The notes: generated by a model from the letters alone, not told the origin. Positions 38,533 through 46,641 are shown, counted from the stretch's first letter. The stretch is DNA of 64,000 bases from Coralloluteibacterium stylophorae (GCF_018122625.2 NZ_JAGQFT020000006.1:186001-250000); one strand, 5' to 3'. Numbers and translations are program-made.

Positions 38533-39134
38533 TCGGCTTCGACCCGGCCAGCCTCCTCACCTTCGTCTGGAACTACCTGCCGTGGTCCGTGCGCATGAGC
38601 GCGTTCCTCGGAGGCGGCGCGTTCCGCTCCCTGTATGACCAGACGACCATCAAGGACTTCGACCTGTTCTTCCCGACGCACGGGGACTTCCTCGCGGCGC
38701 GCGATGCCTTCGACAGCGACGAAGAGTTCAGCCGCGTCGAGAACGAAGGCGACGCCCTCTATCCCTGCTACGTCCACAAGGACCTGCCGAACACGCCGTT
38801 CAACCTGATCGGGTTCCGACACCACGCGGACATGCTGGAGCTGGCCGAGTCGTTCGACTTCCGCTGCTGTGGGTTCGCCGGCTACGTGTTCGCTGGCGAG
38901 GCCAAGTTCTGCGCTGTCCCCGGCGCCGAGGACGACGCCCGCGACCGCAAGCTCCGCGTCATGAACCCCCAGGCGGCCCCTCGGTTCCTGCGGCGCGCGC
39001 GGCGATACGTCGAGACCTACGGGTACGACTTCATCGACGAGACGCTGATCGACAGCCGCTACGAGGTCTACGCGCGGCGCCTGCCGCAGACCTGCCCGCA
39101 GGGGCACCCCTCGGGTTCCTCGGGAGACCGCTGA
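38529..39134 (+). CDS. nucleotidyltransferase-superfamily protein
   Basis: A 201-residue protein from GTG 38529. It has the Pol-beta-type nucleotidyltransferase signature: FLGGGAFRSLYDQTTIKDFD gives the Gly-Gly...Asp-x-Asp catalytic motif, as in the head domain of poly(A)/CCA-adding enzymes. The rest is not recognised. It may modify RNA or protein with a nucleotide. It sits between primase-helicase and DNA polymerase. Confidence 0.68.
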   Translation: MIGFDPASLLTFVWNYLPWSVRMSAFLGGGAFRSLYDQTTIKDFDLFFPTHGDFLAARDAFDSDEEFSRVENEGDALYPCYVHKDLPNTPFNLIGFRHHADMLELAESFDFRCCGFAGYVFAGEAKFCAVPGAEDDARDRKLRVMNPQAAPRFLRRARRYVETYGYDFIDETLIDSRYEVYARRLPQTCPQGHPSGSSGDR

Positions 39135-39138
39135 CCCC

Positions 39139-40992
39139 TTGGCTCTCCTGTGGGACATCGAGACCGATGGCCTCCTCGAGCAAGTCACCCGACTCCACTG
39201 CATCACGATCCACGACACGGAGTCGGGTCGCTGGTATCGGTCCTCGCCTGATGGGCGGGGGCCGGTCCAGCCGGGGGACCTTCGGGTCACCCACGAGGAG
39301 GCCCTCGCGATTCTCGCTGCCGGCGAGCTGATCGTCGGTCACAACATCATCGCTTACGACATCCCGGTCCTCCGCAAGCTCTACCCCGAGTGGAGCCCGA
39401 CCGGCGTCGTCCGCGACACTCTGACCATCTCCCGCCTCATCTGGACGAACCTTCAGGAGAAGGACGGGAAGTTCCGCAAGCGGTACCCGGACATGCCGGG
39501 CTACCTCGTCGGCGGCCACTCCCTCGAAGCCTGGGGCTGGCGCCTCGGCGAGTGGAAGGGCGACTACTCCAAGGAGATGAAGGAGAAGGGGCTCGACCCC
39601 TGGGCGGAGTGGAACGTCTCGATGGACGACTACTGCCGTCAGGACGTGCAGGTCACCCTGAAGCTGTGGGCGCTGATCCTCTCGAAGGACTACAGCGAGG
39701 AGGCCATCCAGCTCGAGCACGATGTCGCGCCGATCCTGCTGCGGCAGGAGCACTACGGCTTCGGCTTCAACGAAGCCGCGGCGGAGGAGCTGGTCCTCAG
39801 GCTGACCAAGCGCCGCCTCGAGATCGAAGCGGACCTCCAGGTCGCCTTCCCACCGTGGCAGGCGAAGGACGGCAAGCCGCTCATCCCCAAGCGCGACAAC
39901 AAGGCCAAGGGCTACGTCAAAGGCGTCCCCTTCCAGAAGTGGAAGACCGTCATCTTCAACCCGGCCTCCCGCGCCCACATCGAGGACCGCCTCAAGGCGA
40001 AGTACGGCTGGAAGCCGAAGGAGTTCACGGACAACGGCTCAGCGAAGATCGACGAGAAGGTCCTGAAGGCTCTCAAGTACCCCGAGTCCGCCCTGCTCTG
40101 CGAGTACCTCCTCCTCGAGAAGCGCCTGGGCCAGGTGTCGGACGGGAAGCAGGCGTGGCTCAAGGTCGTCCGCAAGGGACGCATCCACGGCCGCGTGAAC
40201 CAGAACGGCGCCGTGACGGGCCGCATGACCCACATGGCGCCGAACGTGGCCCAGGTGCCGAAGTGCGGCGTGCCCTACGGCTCCGACTGCCGCGGCCTCT
40301 TCGGTCCTGCGAACCGGATCGTCAACGGCATCCGGAAGGTCCTGGTCGGCGCTGACGCCTCCGGCCTCGAGCTGCGCTGCCTCGCGCACTACATGGCGAA
40401 GTGGGACCACGGCGAATACGCCAAGGTCATCCTCGAAGGCGACATCCACACGGTCAACCAGACCGCGGCCGGCCTGCCGACCCGCGACAACGCGAAGACC
40501 TTCATCTACGCCTTCCTCTACGGAGCGGGCGACCAGAAGATCGGGTCGATCATCGGCAAGGGCCGCGCAGCCGGTAAGGCGCTGAAGCAGACGTTCCTGA
40601 AGGGCCTTCCGGCGCTCGGGAAGCTGCTGGCCGCCGTGGAGTCCTCGACGAAGCGCGGGTACCTGCGGGGCCTCGACGGGCGCCATCTGCACGTCCGCAG
40701 CGCGCACAGCGCCCTCAACACGCTGCTGCAATCCGCGGGCGCCCTGGTGATGAAGAAGGCGCTGGTGATCCTCGACTCGCGCCTCCAGGCGCGCGGCTAC
40801 GTGCCGGGCGAGCACTACGAGTTCTGCGCCAACGTCCACGACGAATGGCAGATCGAGTGCAACGAGGACATCGCCGAGGAGATCGGCCGGGCCGCACGGG
40901 CCGCCATCCGCGCCGCGGGTGACCACTTCGGATTCCGGTGCCCGCTCGACGGCGAGCACAAGGTCGGATCGACGTGGGCGGAGACGCACTGA
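39139..40992 (+). CDS. family A DNA polymerase with 3'-5' exonuclease (T7 gp5-like)
   Basis: A 617-residue protein (T7 gp5: 704) from TTG 39139. The exonuclease domain has LLWDIETDG (Asp-x-Glu), GHNIIAYDIP and DDYCRQDVQVT. Polymerase motifs are VGADASGLELRCLAHYM (A), RDNAKTFIYAFLYGAG (B, O-helix) and NVHDEWQ (C). Proofreading is intact. The shorter length suggests smaller insertions, perhaps in the thumb/thioredoxin-binding region, which I cannot place exactly. Confidence 0.95.
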   Translation: MALLWDIETDGLLEQVTRLHCITIHDTESGRWYRSSPDGRGPVQPGDLRVTHEEALAILAAGELIVGHNIIAYDIPVLRKLYPEWSPTGVVRDTLTISRLIWTNLQEKDGKFRKRYPDMPGYLVGGHSLEAWGWRLGEWKGDYSKEMKEKGLDPWAEWNVSMDDYCRQDVQVTLKLWALILSKDYSEEAIQLEHDVAPILLRQEHYGFGFNEAAAEELVLRLTKRRLEIEADLQVAFPPWQAKDGKPLIPKRDNKAKGYVKGVPFQKWKTVIFNPASRAHIEDRLKAKYGWKPKEFTDNGSAKIDEKVLKALKYPESALLCEYLLLEKRLGQVSDGKQAWLKVVRKGRIHGRVNQNGAVTGRMTHMAPNVAQVPKCGVPYGSDCRGLFGPANRIVNGIRKVLVGADASGLELRCLAHYMAKWDHGEYAKVILEGDIHTVNQTAAGLPTRDNAKTFIYAFLYGAGDQKIGSIIGKGRAAGKALKQTFLKGLPALGKLLAAVESSTKRGYLRGLDGRHLHVRSAHSALNTLLQSAGALVMKKALVILDSRLQARGYVPGEHYEFCANVHDEWQIECNEDIAEEIGRAARAAIRAAGDHFGFRCPLDGEHKVGSTWAETH

Positions 40993-41309
40993 CCGCCGTA
41001 TCCCGGAGGCTCGTCAGGCAGACGAAGTATCGGGCACGCAAGCGGGGCATCGAGTTCGACCTCACCCACGAGGACGTGCCGATCCCCGCTTGCTGCCCCG
41101 TGCTCGGGATTCCGCTGTACCGCGCCATCGGCGCCAAGGCCCAAGGGCCGAACAGCCCCTCGCTCGACCGCATCGACCCGAACCGCGGGTACGTGCGCGG
41201 GAACGTGCTGGTCGTCTCCAGCAAGGCCAACTCCATCAAGAACAACGCGACGCCGCGAGAGCTGCTTCAGGTCGCGTGCTTCTACCAAGAGCACCTCAAC
41301 CAACCATAG
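40974..41309 (+). CDS. HNH/endonuclease VII-like protein (copy 1, next to DNA polymerase)
   Basis: About 111 residues from GTG 40974, overlapping the polymerase end. A basic N-terminus (VRQTKYRARKRGIEFDL) is followed by ACCPVLGIPLYR, SPSLDRIDPNRGYVRGNV and SSKANSIKNNA, a beta-beta-alpha-metal type nuclease core common in phages, with Asp-Arg in place of the first HNH His-His. A paralogue is at 62789. A free-standing homing-type nuclease is likely; T7 has gene 5.3 near here. Confidence 0.72.
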   Translation: MGGDALTAVSRRLVRQTKYRARKRGIEFDLTHEDVPIPACCPVLGIPLYRAIGAKAQGPNSPSLDRIDPNRGYVRGNVLVVSSKANSIKNNATPRELLQVACFYQEHLNQP

Positions 41310-41317
41310 GAGGCCGC

Positions 41318-41470
41318 ATGAGCGAGCCGAGTGACACCGTGACGATCCCGCGCGAGGAGTACGAGGAGCTGCTGGAGGACCAGCGGTTCATCGAGGCGCT
41401 CCGAGCAGCAGGCGTGGACAACTGGGACGGGTACGACTACGCCCTCGAAATTTTCCAGGAGGGTCAGTGA
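41318..41470 (+). CDS. small acidic phage protein, unknown function (50 aa)
   Basis: ATG 41318 has a strong GGAGG ribosome site 6 nt upstream. Acidic (REEYEELLEDQRFIEALRAA). Not recognised. Overlaps the spanin start by 4 nt. Confidence 0.6.
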   Translation: MSEPSDTVTIPREEYEELLEDQRFIEALRAAGVDNWDGYDYALEIFQEGQ

Positions 41471-41952
41471 CCCTCCGCGCCCTCCTCCCCTACCTCCTCA
41501 CCCTCCTCTGCGCCGCGGTCCTCTTCGGCTCCGGCTACCACCTCGCTGACTCCCTCAACGACTCCTCCGCGCGTGCTGATGCCGCGGAGGGCCAGGTCGC
41601 GGAACTCGAGGTCGCCCTGGCGAACGCCGAGGCGACCGAGCGCGTGGTCACGAAGTACGTGGACCGCGTGGTCGAGGTGCAGGGGCAGACCCACACCGTC
41701 ATCAAGGAAATCCCCGTCTATGTCACTCGCGAAGCTGACGCTCGCTGCGTCGTTCCTCGCGGCTTTGTGTGGCTGCACGACGCCGCAGCCGGCCTATCGG
41801 CCCTACCCGAATCCGCCGGAGATGCTGATGCGCCCGCCGAAGGCGTTGGACTCTCTCGAGTCGCCGAAGTCGTCGGAGGGAACTACGGCACCTGCCGGGA
41901 AACCGCAGAACAGCTCAGGGGGCTCCAGGAATGGGTAAGGAGCCAGCAGTGA
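41467..41952 (+). CDS. i-spanin (Rz-like)
   Basis: A 161-residue protein from GTG 41467. One N-terminal membrane segment (LLPYLLTLLCAAVLFGSGY) is followed by a coiled-coil-prone periplasmic part (AEGQVAELEVALANAEATE). A second, lipoprotein-coding frame is embedded in its 3' half, the classical nested Rz/Rz1 arrangement. It bridges inner and outer membrane and fuses them in the last step of lysis. In T7 the spanins lie next to the terminase; here they lie between the polymerase and exonuclease genes. Confidence 0.8.
   Translation: MTLRALLPYLLTLLCAAVLFGSGYHLADSLNDSSARADAAEGQVAELEVALANAEATERVVTKYVDRVVEVQGQTHTVIKEIPVYVTREADARCVVPRGFVWLHDAAAGLSALPESAGDADAPAEGVGLSRVAEVVGGNYGTCRETAEQLRGLQEWVRSQQ
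41720..41938 (+). CDS. o-spanin lipoprotein (Rz1-like), nested in another frame
   Basis: A 72-residue frame inside the i-spanin gene, in the +2 frame relative to it. MSLAKLTLAASFLAALCGC is a lipoprotein signal with the lipobox ALCGC, followed by a proline-rich mature part (PQPAYRPYPNPPEMLMRPPK), as in Rz1. It anchors in the outer membrane and pairs with the i-spanin. A longer reading starting upstream is not needed. Confidence 0.8.
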   Translation: MSLAKLTLAASFLAALCGCTTPQPAYRPYPNPPEMLMRPPKALDSLESPKSSEGTTAPAGKPQNSSGGSRNG

Positions 41953-42170
41953 AGTTCTGCAAGGACTGCGCGTTCTTCAGGAACGACACGATGTCTAGCT
42001 GGTGCCGCCGGCGCGTGGAGACACGGACGAGTTCCGTGAACGGAGAGCCGTTCGAGGTCGGGGAAGTACACGCACACGGAGAGCGGGAGCGGCCCTACCT
42101 CTGCGGCCCCGATGCCGTCCACTTCAAGCCGAAGCCGACGCTCTGGCAGCGGCTCACCGGGAAGGGGTGA
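41949..42170 (+). CDS. Cys-containing phage protein, unknown function (73 aa)
   Basis: GTG 41949 has AAGGAG 7 nt upstream, chosen over ATG 41931. Cysteines at KFCKDCAFF, WCRRR and YLCGPD could form a zinc site. Not recognised. Overlaps the exonuclease start by 4 nt. Confidence 0.6.
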   Translation: MKFCKDCAFFRNDTMSSWCRRRVETRTSSVNGEPFEVGEVHAHGERERPYLCGPDAVHFKPKPTLWQRLTGKG

Positions 42171-42973
42171 CCTCCACCCTCGTGATCGACGCCGACGTGC
42201 TGCGGTACCAGATGGCATTCGCCAACACGTCGAAGGTCGCGTGGGATGACGGGGACGAACCCGTCGAAGTGATCCAGGAGGACAAGGCTCTCGCCGAGGT
42301 TGACGACTTCATCGACGACCTCATGCGGCGCTTCGGCGCCGACGACTTCGTTCTTCCCCTGAGCTGCAAGCGGCACAACTTCCGCAAGGACGTGTTCCCG
42401 ACCTACAAGTCCGGGCGCCACGCCAAGCCGAAGCCCGCGTTGTGGGCCGTCATCGACGAGCACCTCAACACCAAGTACGCCTCGAAGCTGATGGTCCGGG
42501 ACTCGCTGGAAGGCGACGACATCCTGGGCCTCCTGGCGACCCATCCGAACCCGAAGCGCGCGCCGGGCAAGCGGCTGATCGTCAGCATCGACAAGGACCT
42601 CCAGACGATCCCCTGTCGCCTCTGGAACCCCTCGAAGCCCGACATCGCCCCTCGGGTCATCACGCCGCACGACGCGGACCTCTACTGGATGAAGCAGACC
42701 CTCACGGGCGACTCGACCGACGAGTACCCCGGCTGCCCCGGTATCGGCCCGAAGAAGGCGGACGCCGCCCTCGTGGCGGTCTCTGAAGCACTGCGCGACG
42801 CCTCCGCGGAGGAGCACCTCGCTGCCCTCTGGCAGGCCGTGGTGCAGACCTACGAGTTCAAGGGGCTCACCGCGGAAGACGCCCTCACCCAAGCCCGCTG
42901 CGCCCGGATTCTCCGGCACGGCGACTACGACTACGCGACCGGAAAGGTCGCTCTCTGGAGTCCTCCGAAATGA
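42167..42973 (+). CDS. 5'-3' exonuclease (T7 gp6-like, FEN family)
   Basis: A 268-residue protein (T7 gp6: 300) from GTG 42167. Metal-binding acidic motifs: LVIDADVLRY, SLEGDDILGLLAT and VSIDKDLQTIPC; helical-arch region RKDVFPTYKSGRH; DNA-binding helix-hairpin GCPGIGPKKAD. It removes RNA primers and degrades host DNA for nucleotides. Confidence 0.92.
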   Translation: MTSTLVIDADVLRYQMAFANTSKVAWDDGDEPVEVIQEDKALAEVDDFIDDLMRRFGADDFVLPLSCKRHNFRKDVFPTYKSGRHAKPKPALWAVIDEHLNTKYASKLMVRDSLEGDDILGLLATHPNPKRAPGKRLIVSIDKDLQTIPCRLWNPSKPDIAPRVITPHDADLYWMKQTLTGDSTDEYPGCPGIGPKKADAALVAVSEALRDASAEEHLAALWQAVVQTYEFKGLTAEDALTQARCARILRHGDYDYATGKVALWSPPK

Positions 42974-43170
42974 GCATCGTCCTCCTGTTCGTCACCCTCA
43001 TCGCCTTCTTCGGTCTCGGCCTCAGCACGATCTTCTGGATCGGGTTCTGGGACGGGTTCCTCCGTGCCAGTCCCTACGGCAAGGAACTTCTGATCGACAG
43101 CCTCACCGGCCGCGCCTTCGGCATCCCGATCATCTGCGCGCTCTGGCTGATCGCCTACTTCGCCCTCTGA
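42970..43170 (+). CDS. small phage membrane protein (66 aa)
   Basis: Two hydrophobic segments (VLLFVTLIAFFGLGLSTIFW and PIICALWLIAYFAL) around a short charged loop. Overlaps the exonuclease stop by 4 nt. The size and layout would suit a small holin or holin-like protein, but a holin candidate also exists at 62272. Not recognised. Confidence 0.65.
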   Translation: MSIVLLFVTLIAFFGLGLSTIFWIGFWDGFLRASPYGKELLIDSLTGRAFGIPIICALWLIAYFAL

Positions 43171-43196
43171 CCTCCCTCAACTCCCTCAGGAACCCT

Positions 43197-43727
43197 ATGA
43201 ACATCATCGGCATCACCGGCAAGGCCCGCACGGGCAAGGACACCCTGGCGGAGTACCTGGTCTCGGACCACGGCTACGTCCGGATCGGCTTCGCCGATCC
43301 CATCCGCGAGTTCGTGGCGGAGCTGACCGGCTTCTCGGTCGAGCAGCTCATGGACAGCTCCCTCAAGGAGCAGCCCATCGACTGGCTCGGCGGCAAGAGC
43401 CCGCGGGAGCTGATGCAGACGCTCGGGACCGAGTGGGGTCGGCAGATGGTCCACGAGGACCTGTGGCTCCTGGTGGCGCACATGCGCGTCCGGGCGGCTC
43501 GCCAGGCCGGCGCTCCGGGCGTGGTCATCTCCGACGTGCGCTTCGACAACGAGGCGCAGTTCGTCCAGGAACTCGGCGGCCGCGTGGTCGGCCTGACACG
43601 CGCCGAGGCGCAGTCGGTCAGCGCGCACGTTTCGGAGTCCGGCGTGGCCCCGGAGCTGGTGTCGGAGACCTTCGAGAACGACGGTCCGCGGTACCTGCTG
43701 CGTCAGTTCGCCGACGATCTCGCCTGA
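43197..43727 (+). CDS. deoxynucleoside monophosphate kinase-like P-loop protein
   Basis: A 176-residue protein. IIGITGKARTGKDTLAEYLV is the P-loop; VVISDVRFDNEAQFV is the DxRxxNE-type motif seen in phage dNMP kinases of the T4 gene 1 type. It would phosphorylate dNMPs made by host DNA breakdown to feed phage replication. Last gene before the late promoter. Confidence 0.82.
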   Translation: MNIIGITGKARTGKDTLAEYLVSDHGYVRIGFADPIREFVAELTGFSVEQLMDSSLKEQPIDWLGGKSPRELMQTLGTEWGRQMVHEDLWLLVAHMRVRAARQAGAPGVVISDVRFDNEAQFVQELGGRVVGLTRAEAQSVSAHVSESGVAPELVSETFENDGPRYLLRQFADDLA

Positions 43728-43729
43728 TC

Positions 43730-43753
43730 GAATTACTGCTTCCTCGTGATGGA
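43730..43753 (+). promoter_or_regulatory. phage RNA polymerase promoter 3 (structural genes)
   Basis: GAATTACTGCT, two bases, CTCGTGATGGA: matches promoter 1 at 21 of 24 positions. It lies in the only sizeable gap between the replication and head genes, where it would drive the portal-capsid-tail block. Confidence 0.78.
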
Positions 43754-43754
43754 A

Positions 43755-43776
43755 AACGCCCGCGTAAGCGGGCGTT
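43755..43776 (+). promoter_or_regulatory. 5' stem-loop of the late transcript (or terminator)
   Basis: AACGCCCGC and GCGGGCGTT form a perfect 9-bp stem capped by GTAA, then TCTTCTT. It starts 3-4 nt after the expected transcription start of promoter 3. A 5' hairpin would protect late mRNA. It could also end upstream transcripts. Confidence 0.65.
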
Positions 43777-43791
43777 CTTCTTGGAGTCCCA

Positions 43792-44022
43792 ATGACCCGC
43801 ATCCCCTACCACGCCGAAGACCTCATCGCCGAGCTGGACCGGCAGTACCCCGAGGTCATCTACGACCCCCTGGAACCCCGCGAGGAGTTCCTCCTCAAGT
43901 CCGGCGAGCGCCGCCTCGTCGTGCAGCTCAAGCATCGGCTCCGGCACGACCGCGAAGACGCCGAGGACAACTACAGGAGCCTCCATGTGCAAGACCAGGA
44001 AGCCGAAGGAGAAGGATACTAA
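43792..44022 (+). CDS. phage protein, unknown function (76 aa)
   Basis: ATG 43792 with TTGGAG 6 nt upstream; first gene of the late block. MTRIPYHAEDLIAELDRQYP start, charged C-terminus. Not recognised. It overlaps the next gene by 38 nt in another frame. Confidence 0.65.
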   Translation: MTRIPYHAEDLIAELDRQYPEVIYDPLEPREEFLLKSGERRLVVQLKHRLRHDREDAEDNYRSLHVQDQEAEGEGY

Positions 44023-44155
44023 GCCGGCCGTGCTCTACACGGCCCGCGACGGCCAGTCCGCCAGCGAGTACCGCACGGGCAGCCGCGAAGACCTTCGGAT
44101 CGACCTCAACCGCCGGACCTCCGGCAGCGCCCTCGTGATCCCCACGGGTGGCTGA
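43985..44155 (+). CDS. possible gp7.3-like head-tail protein (56 aa)
   Basis: ATG 43985 to TGA 44155. Basic start (MCKTRKPKEKDTKPA) and a C-terminus LRIDLNRRTSGSALVIPTGG, reminiscent of the small virion protein (gp7.3 type) that precedes the portal gene in T7-like phages. It overlaps the portal start by 8 nt. Similarity is short, so the name is tentative. Confidence 0.55.
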   Translation: MCKTRKPKEKDTKPAVLYTARDGQSASEYRTGSREDLRIDLNRRTSGSALVIPTGG

Positions 44156-45692
44156 AGGCACCGATTACGTCTCGGCCAAGTCCCGGTACGAGACGCTGAA
44201 GTCCCGCCGCACCGCGGCGACGACTCGCGCCAAGGCGTGCGCCGACCTGAGTCTCCCGAAGCTGTACCGCGAGGATGGCGACCGGAACGCACGCTCCGCG
44301 GCGCGCACCCCCATGCAGAGCACGGGCGCCAAGTGCGTCAACGCGCTCACCGGCCGAACCCTCTCGGCCATGTTCCCGCCGAACGCTGCGCCGTTCCGGC
44401 TGTCCCCGGACGCCGATACGGTCTCCAAGCTGGCCGAGGATGCCGGAGTGGAGCGCGGGGAGGTCGAGACGGCCCTCGCCGAAGTCGAACGCACCATCGT
44501 CAACGAGTTCGAGACGGCGCAGATGCGCCCGGCCTGCCACCTCTCCTTCCAGCACGGCATTGTCGCCGGCAACTTCCTGTTCTACGTCCCCGACGAGGGG
44601 CCGCCGAAGGTCTACCCGGTCACCCGCTTCGTGTGCGAACGCGACGGCCTGGGCCAGCCGCTCGAGATGGTCACCGTAGACACGATCACGGCCGACGCAC
44701 TCGACGACGCGACCCGGACGGCCGTCCAGCTCGAGCGCCCGGAGCCCGGCGCAGACCGCGACCCCATCGACCTCCACACCCGCATCGTCCTCGTCGAGGA
44801 CAAGTGGGAGTGCTACCAAGAGGTCAACGGCCACATGGTCCCCGGCTCGGACGGTAGCTACCCGAAGGACGAGTGCCCGTGGATCGCCGTGGCGGTCCCG
44901 GTCTCCGACAGCGAGGACTACGGCGCCGGGGTCTTCTTCGACTACCTCGGGGACTTCACGACCCTCGAGGCGCTCCGCAAGGCCATCCGCAAGGGTGCCG
45001 CGGCTGCTGCGAAGATCCTCTACGCCCTCGATCCGGGCTCTCCGGTCCGCGAGAGGCAGATCACCGAGGCCGAGTCCGGCGCCATCGTGCGCATGAAGGC
45101 GACCGACCTCTCCACCGTCAGCCTCGACAAGCTCAACGACTTCCGCTTCGTCACCGAGTCCGCCGACCGCATCCAGCGGGACCTCGAGCAGGTCTTCGGC
45201 GTCCGCACGTCGATCCAGCGGAACGGCGAGCGCGTCACGGCCGAGGAGATTCGCTACCTGGCGATGGCGCTCGACGAGACGATGGGCGGCTTCTACTCCC
45301 TGCTGGCGGAGGCATTCCTCCTGCCGCTGGTGAAGCGCCTCATCGCGCGGCTCCAGAAGCAGGGCCGGCTCCCCGAGTTCCCTCCGGGAGTCCTGAAGCC
45401 CCGCATCACAGTCGGAACCGCCGCCCTGGGCCGCGGCCACGACCTCCAGCAGCTCGTCGGGTTCGTCGAGGCCGCCAAGGCCGCTGTCGGTCCCGAGGAA
45501 GTCGCGCGTCGCCTCAACGGCGCCGAGCTTCTCGCCCGTTTCGCCGCGGCAGCCGACGTGTCCCCGAAGGGCCTCATCCGCTCCGACGAGGAGCTGGCCG
45601 AAGAGCAGGACAACACCGCACTCAATGAGGGCCTGATCCGCGCTGCCCCGCAGCTCGCCCAGGCCGCCATGCAACCCCAAGGAACCCCCTGA
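44148..45692 (+). CDS. portal (head-tail connector) protein, T7 gp8-like
   Basis: A 514-residue protein from GTG 44148 (T7 gp8: 536). N-terminal KSRYETLKSRRTAATTRAKA and LPKLYRED, the ALTGRTLSAMFPPNAAPFRL block, and the C-terminal RITVGTAALGRGHDLQQLV are typical of T7-type portals. Twelve copies form the DNA entry ring at one capsid vertex. Confidence 0.94.
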   Translation: MAEGTDYVSAKSRYETLKSRRTAATTRAKACADLSLPKLYREDGDRNARSAARTPMQSTGAKCVNALTGRTLSAMFPPNAAPFRLSPDADTVSKLAEDAGVERGEVETALAEVERTIVNEFETAQMRPACHLSFQHGIVAGNFLFYVPDEGPPKVYPVTRFVCERDGLGQPLEMVTVDTITADALDDATRTAVQLERPEPGADRDPIDLHTRIVLVEDKWECYQEVNGHMVPGSDGSYPKDECPWIAVAVPVSDSEDYGAGVFFDYLGDFTTLEALRKAIRKGAAAAAKILYALDPGSPVRERQITEAESGAIVRMKATDLSTVSLDKLNDFRFVTESADRIQRDLEQVFGVRTSIQRNGERVTAEEIRYLAMALDETMGGFYSLLAEAFLLPLVKRLIARLQKQGRLPEFPPGVLKPRITVGTAALGRGHDLQQLVGFVEAAKAAVGPEEVARRLNGAELLARFAAAADVSPKGLIRSDEELAEEQDNTALNEGLIRAAPQLAQAAMQPQGTP

Positions 45693-45871
45693 TGCCGCGA
45701 AAGAAGCCCGAAGCGGTCGCCCAGGCCCCGGCACCAACGACCGCGCCGGAGCCGGTGACCCCGGCCACCCCGCCGGCACCCGCATCCACTCCTCAATACC
45801 CCAAGGGCGCTGAGGTCCGCGTGCTCCCCAACGGGACCACCGTCATCAACTACATGGGAACCGGCCGATGA
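45692..45871 (+). CDS. Pro/Ala-rich small phage protein, unknown function (59 aa)
   Basis: Starts on the portal stop (TGATG) and overlaps the scaffold start (ATGA). Basic start (MPRKKPEA), a long Pro/Ala/Thr linker, and a short beta-like end (AEVRVLPNGTTVINYMGTG). Possibly a minor head protein. Not recognised. Confidence 0.6.
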   Translation: MPRKKPEAVAQAPAPTTAPEPVTPATPPAPASTPQYPKGAEVRVLPNGTTVINYMGTGR

Positions 45872-46620
45872 ACGAAGCAACCTCCGTACAGCTCACCGCC
45901 GACGACGAGGCGCAGTTCCGCGCCGACACCACGCGCGCCGCCGAGGCGTCCGCCAAGGGCGAGCAGGCGCCGCCGGAGTCCGAGAAGGACGAAACGGAAG
46001 TCGAAGGCGCGCCAGAAGGCGGCGAAGGTACTGAGGGGTCGGAAGGCTCCGAAGGTGACCTGAAGATCGACGAGCCCGCCCCGTCCGACGACGAGGCGCG
46101 CAAGCAGGTCGCGGATGCCGGACTCGATTGGGACGCCCTCAACGGCGAGTACGCCGAGAAGGGTGGCCTGAGCGACGACACCTACGCGGCCCTCGAGGCC
46201 AAGGGCATCCCGCGGAAGGCCGTGGACCGCTACATCGCCGGCACCATCGCCGAGAACGAGCGGTTCCTCTCGGCCGTCCAGGAGCCGGTCGGCGGCGCCA
46301 CGGGCTACGCCGAGCTGGTCAAGTGGGGCGCCTCGAACCTGAGCCCCGCCGAGATCACCGCCTACAACAAGGCCGTGGAGTCGAACGACACCGCGACCGC
46401 CAAGCTCGCCGTGGAGGGCCTGAAGGCCCGGATGGAGAAGGCCAAGGGCAAGACGCCCGGCCTCATCAATGGCAAGGGCGGTGGCGGCGGTTCGTCCGTC
46501 AAGCCGTTCGCCTCGCAGTTCGAGGTCACCAAGGCCATGAGCCACCCCGATTACCGCCGTGATCCGGGGTACCGGGCGAAGGTCCAGGAACGCCTGAAGG
46601 CGAGCCAGAACCTCTTCTGA
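45868..46620 (+). CDS. capsid assembly scaffolding protein, T7 gp9-like
   Basis: A 250-residue, very acidic protein (EKDETEVEGAPEGGEGTEGS) with a helical middle (WDALNGEYAEKGGLSDDTYA) and a basic C-terminus (HPDYRRDPGYRAKVQERL), as in T7 gp9 scaffolds. It guides capsid assembly and leaves the mature head. Confidence 0.88.
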   Translation: MNEATSVQLTADDEAQFRADTTRAAEASAKGEQAPPESEKDETEVEGAPEGGEGTEGSEGSEGDLKIDEPAPSDDEARKQVADAGLDWDALNGEYAEKGGLSDDTYAALEAKGIPRKAVDRYIAGTIAENERFLSAVQEPVGGATGYAELVKWGASNLSPAEITAYNKAVESNDTATAKLAVEGLKARMEKAKGKTPGLINGKGGGGGSSVKPFASQFEVTKAMSHPDYRRDPGYRAKVQERLKASQNLF

Positions 46621-46641
46621 GCTTCACCCAACCCAACCCCT

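Noticed and set aside
44131-44140. CCTCGTGATC before the portal gene as a fourth phage promoter
   Set aside because: Only the CTCGTGAT core is shared; the AATTAGTGCT block and GGA are missing. Similar partial matches at 42178 and 50176 were rejected for the same reason.
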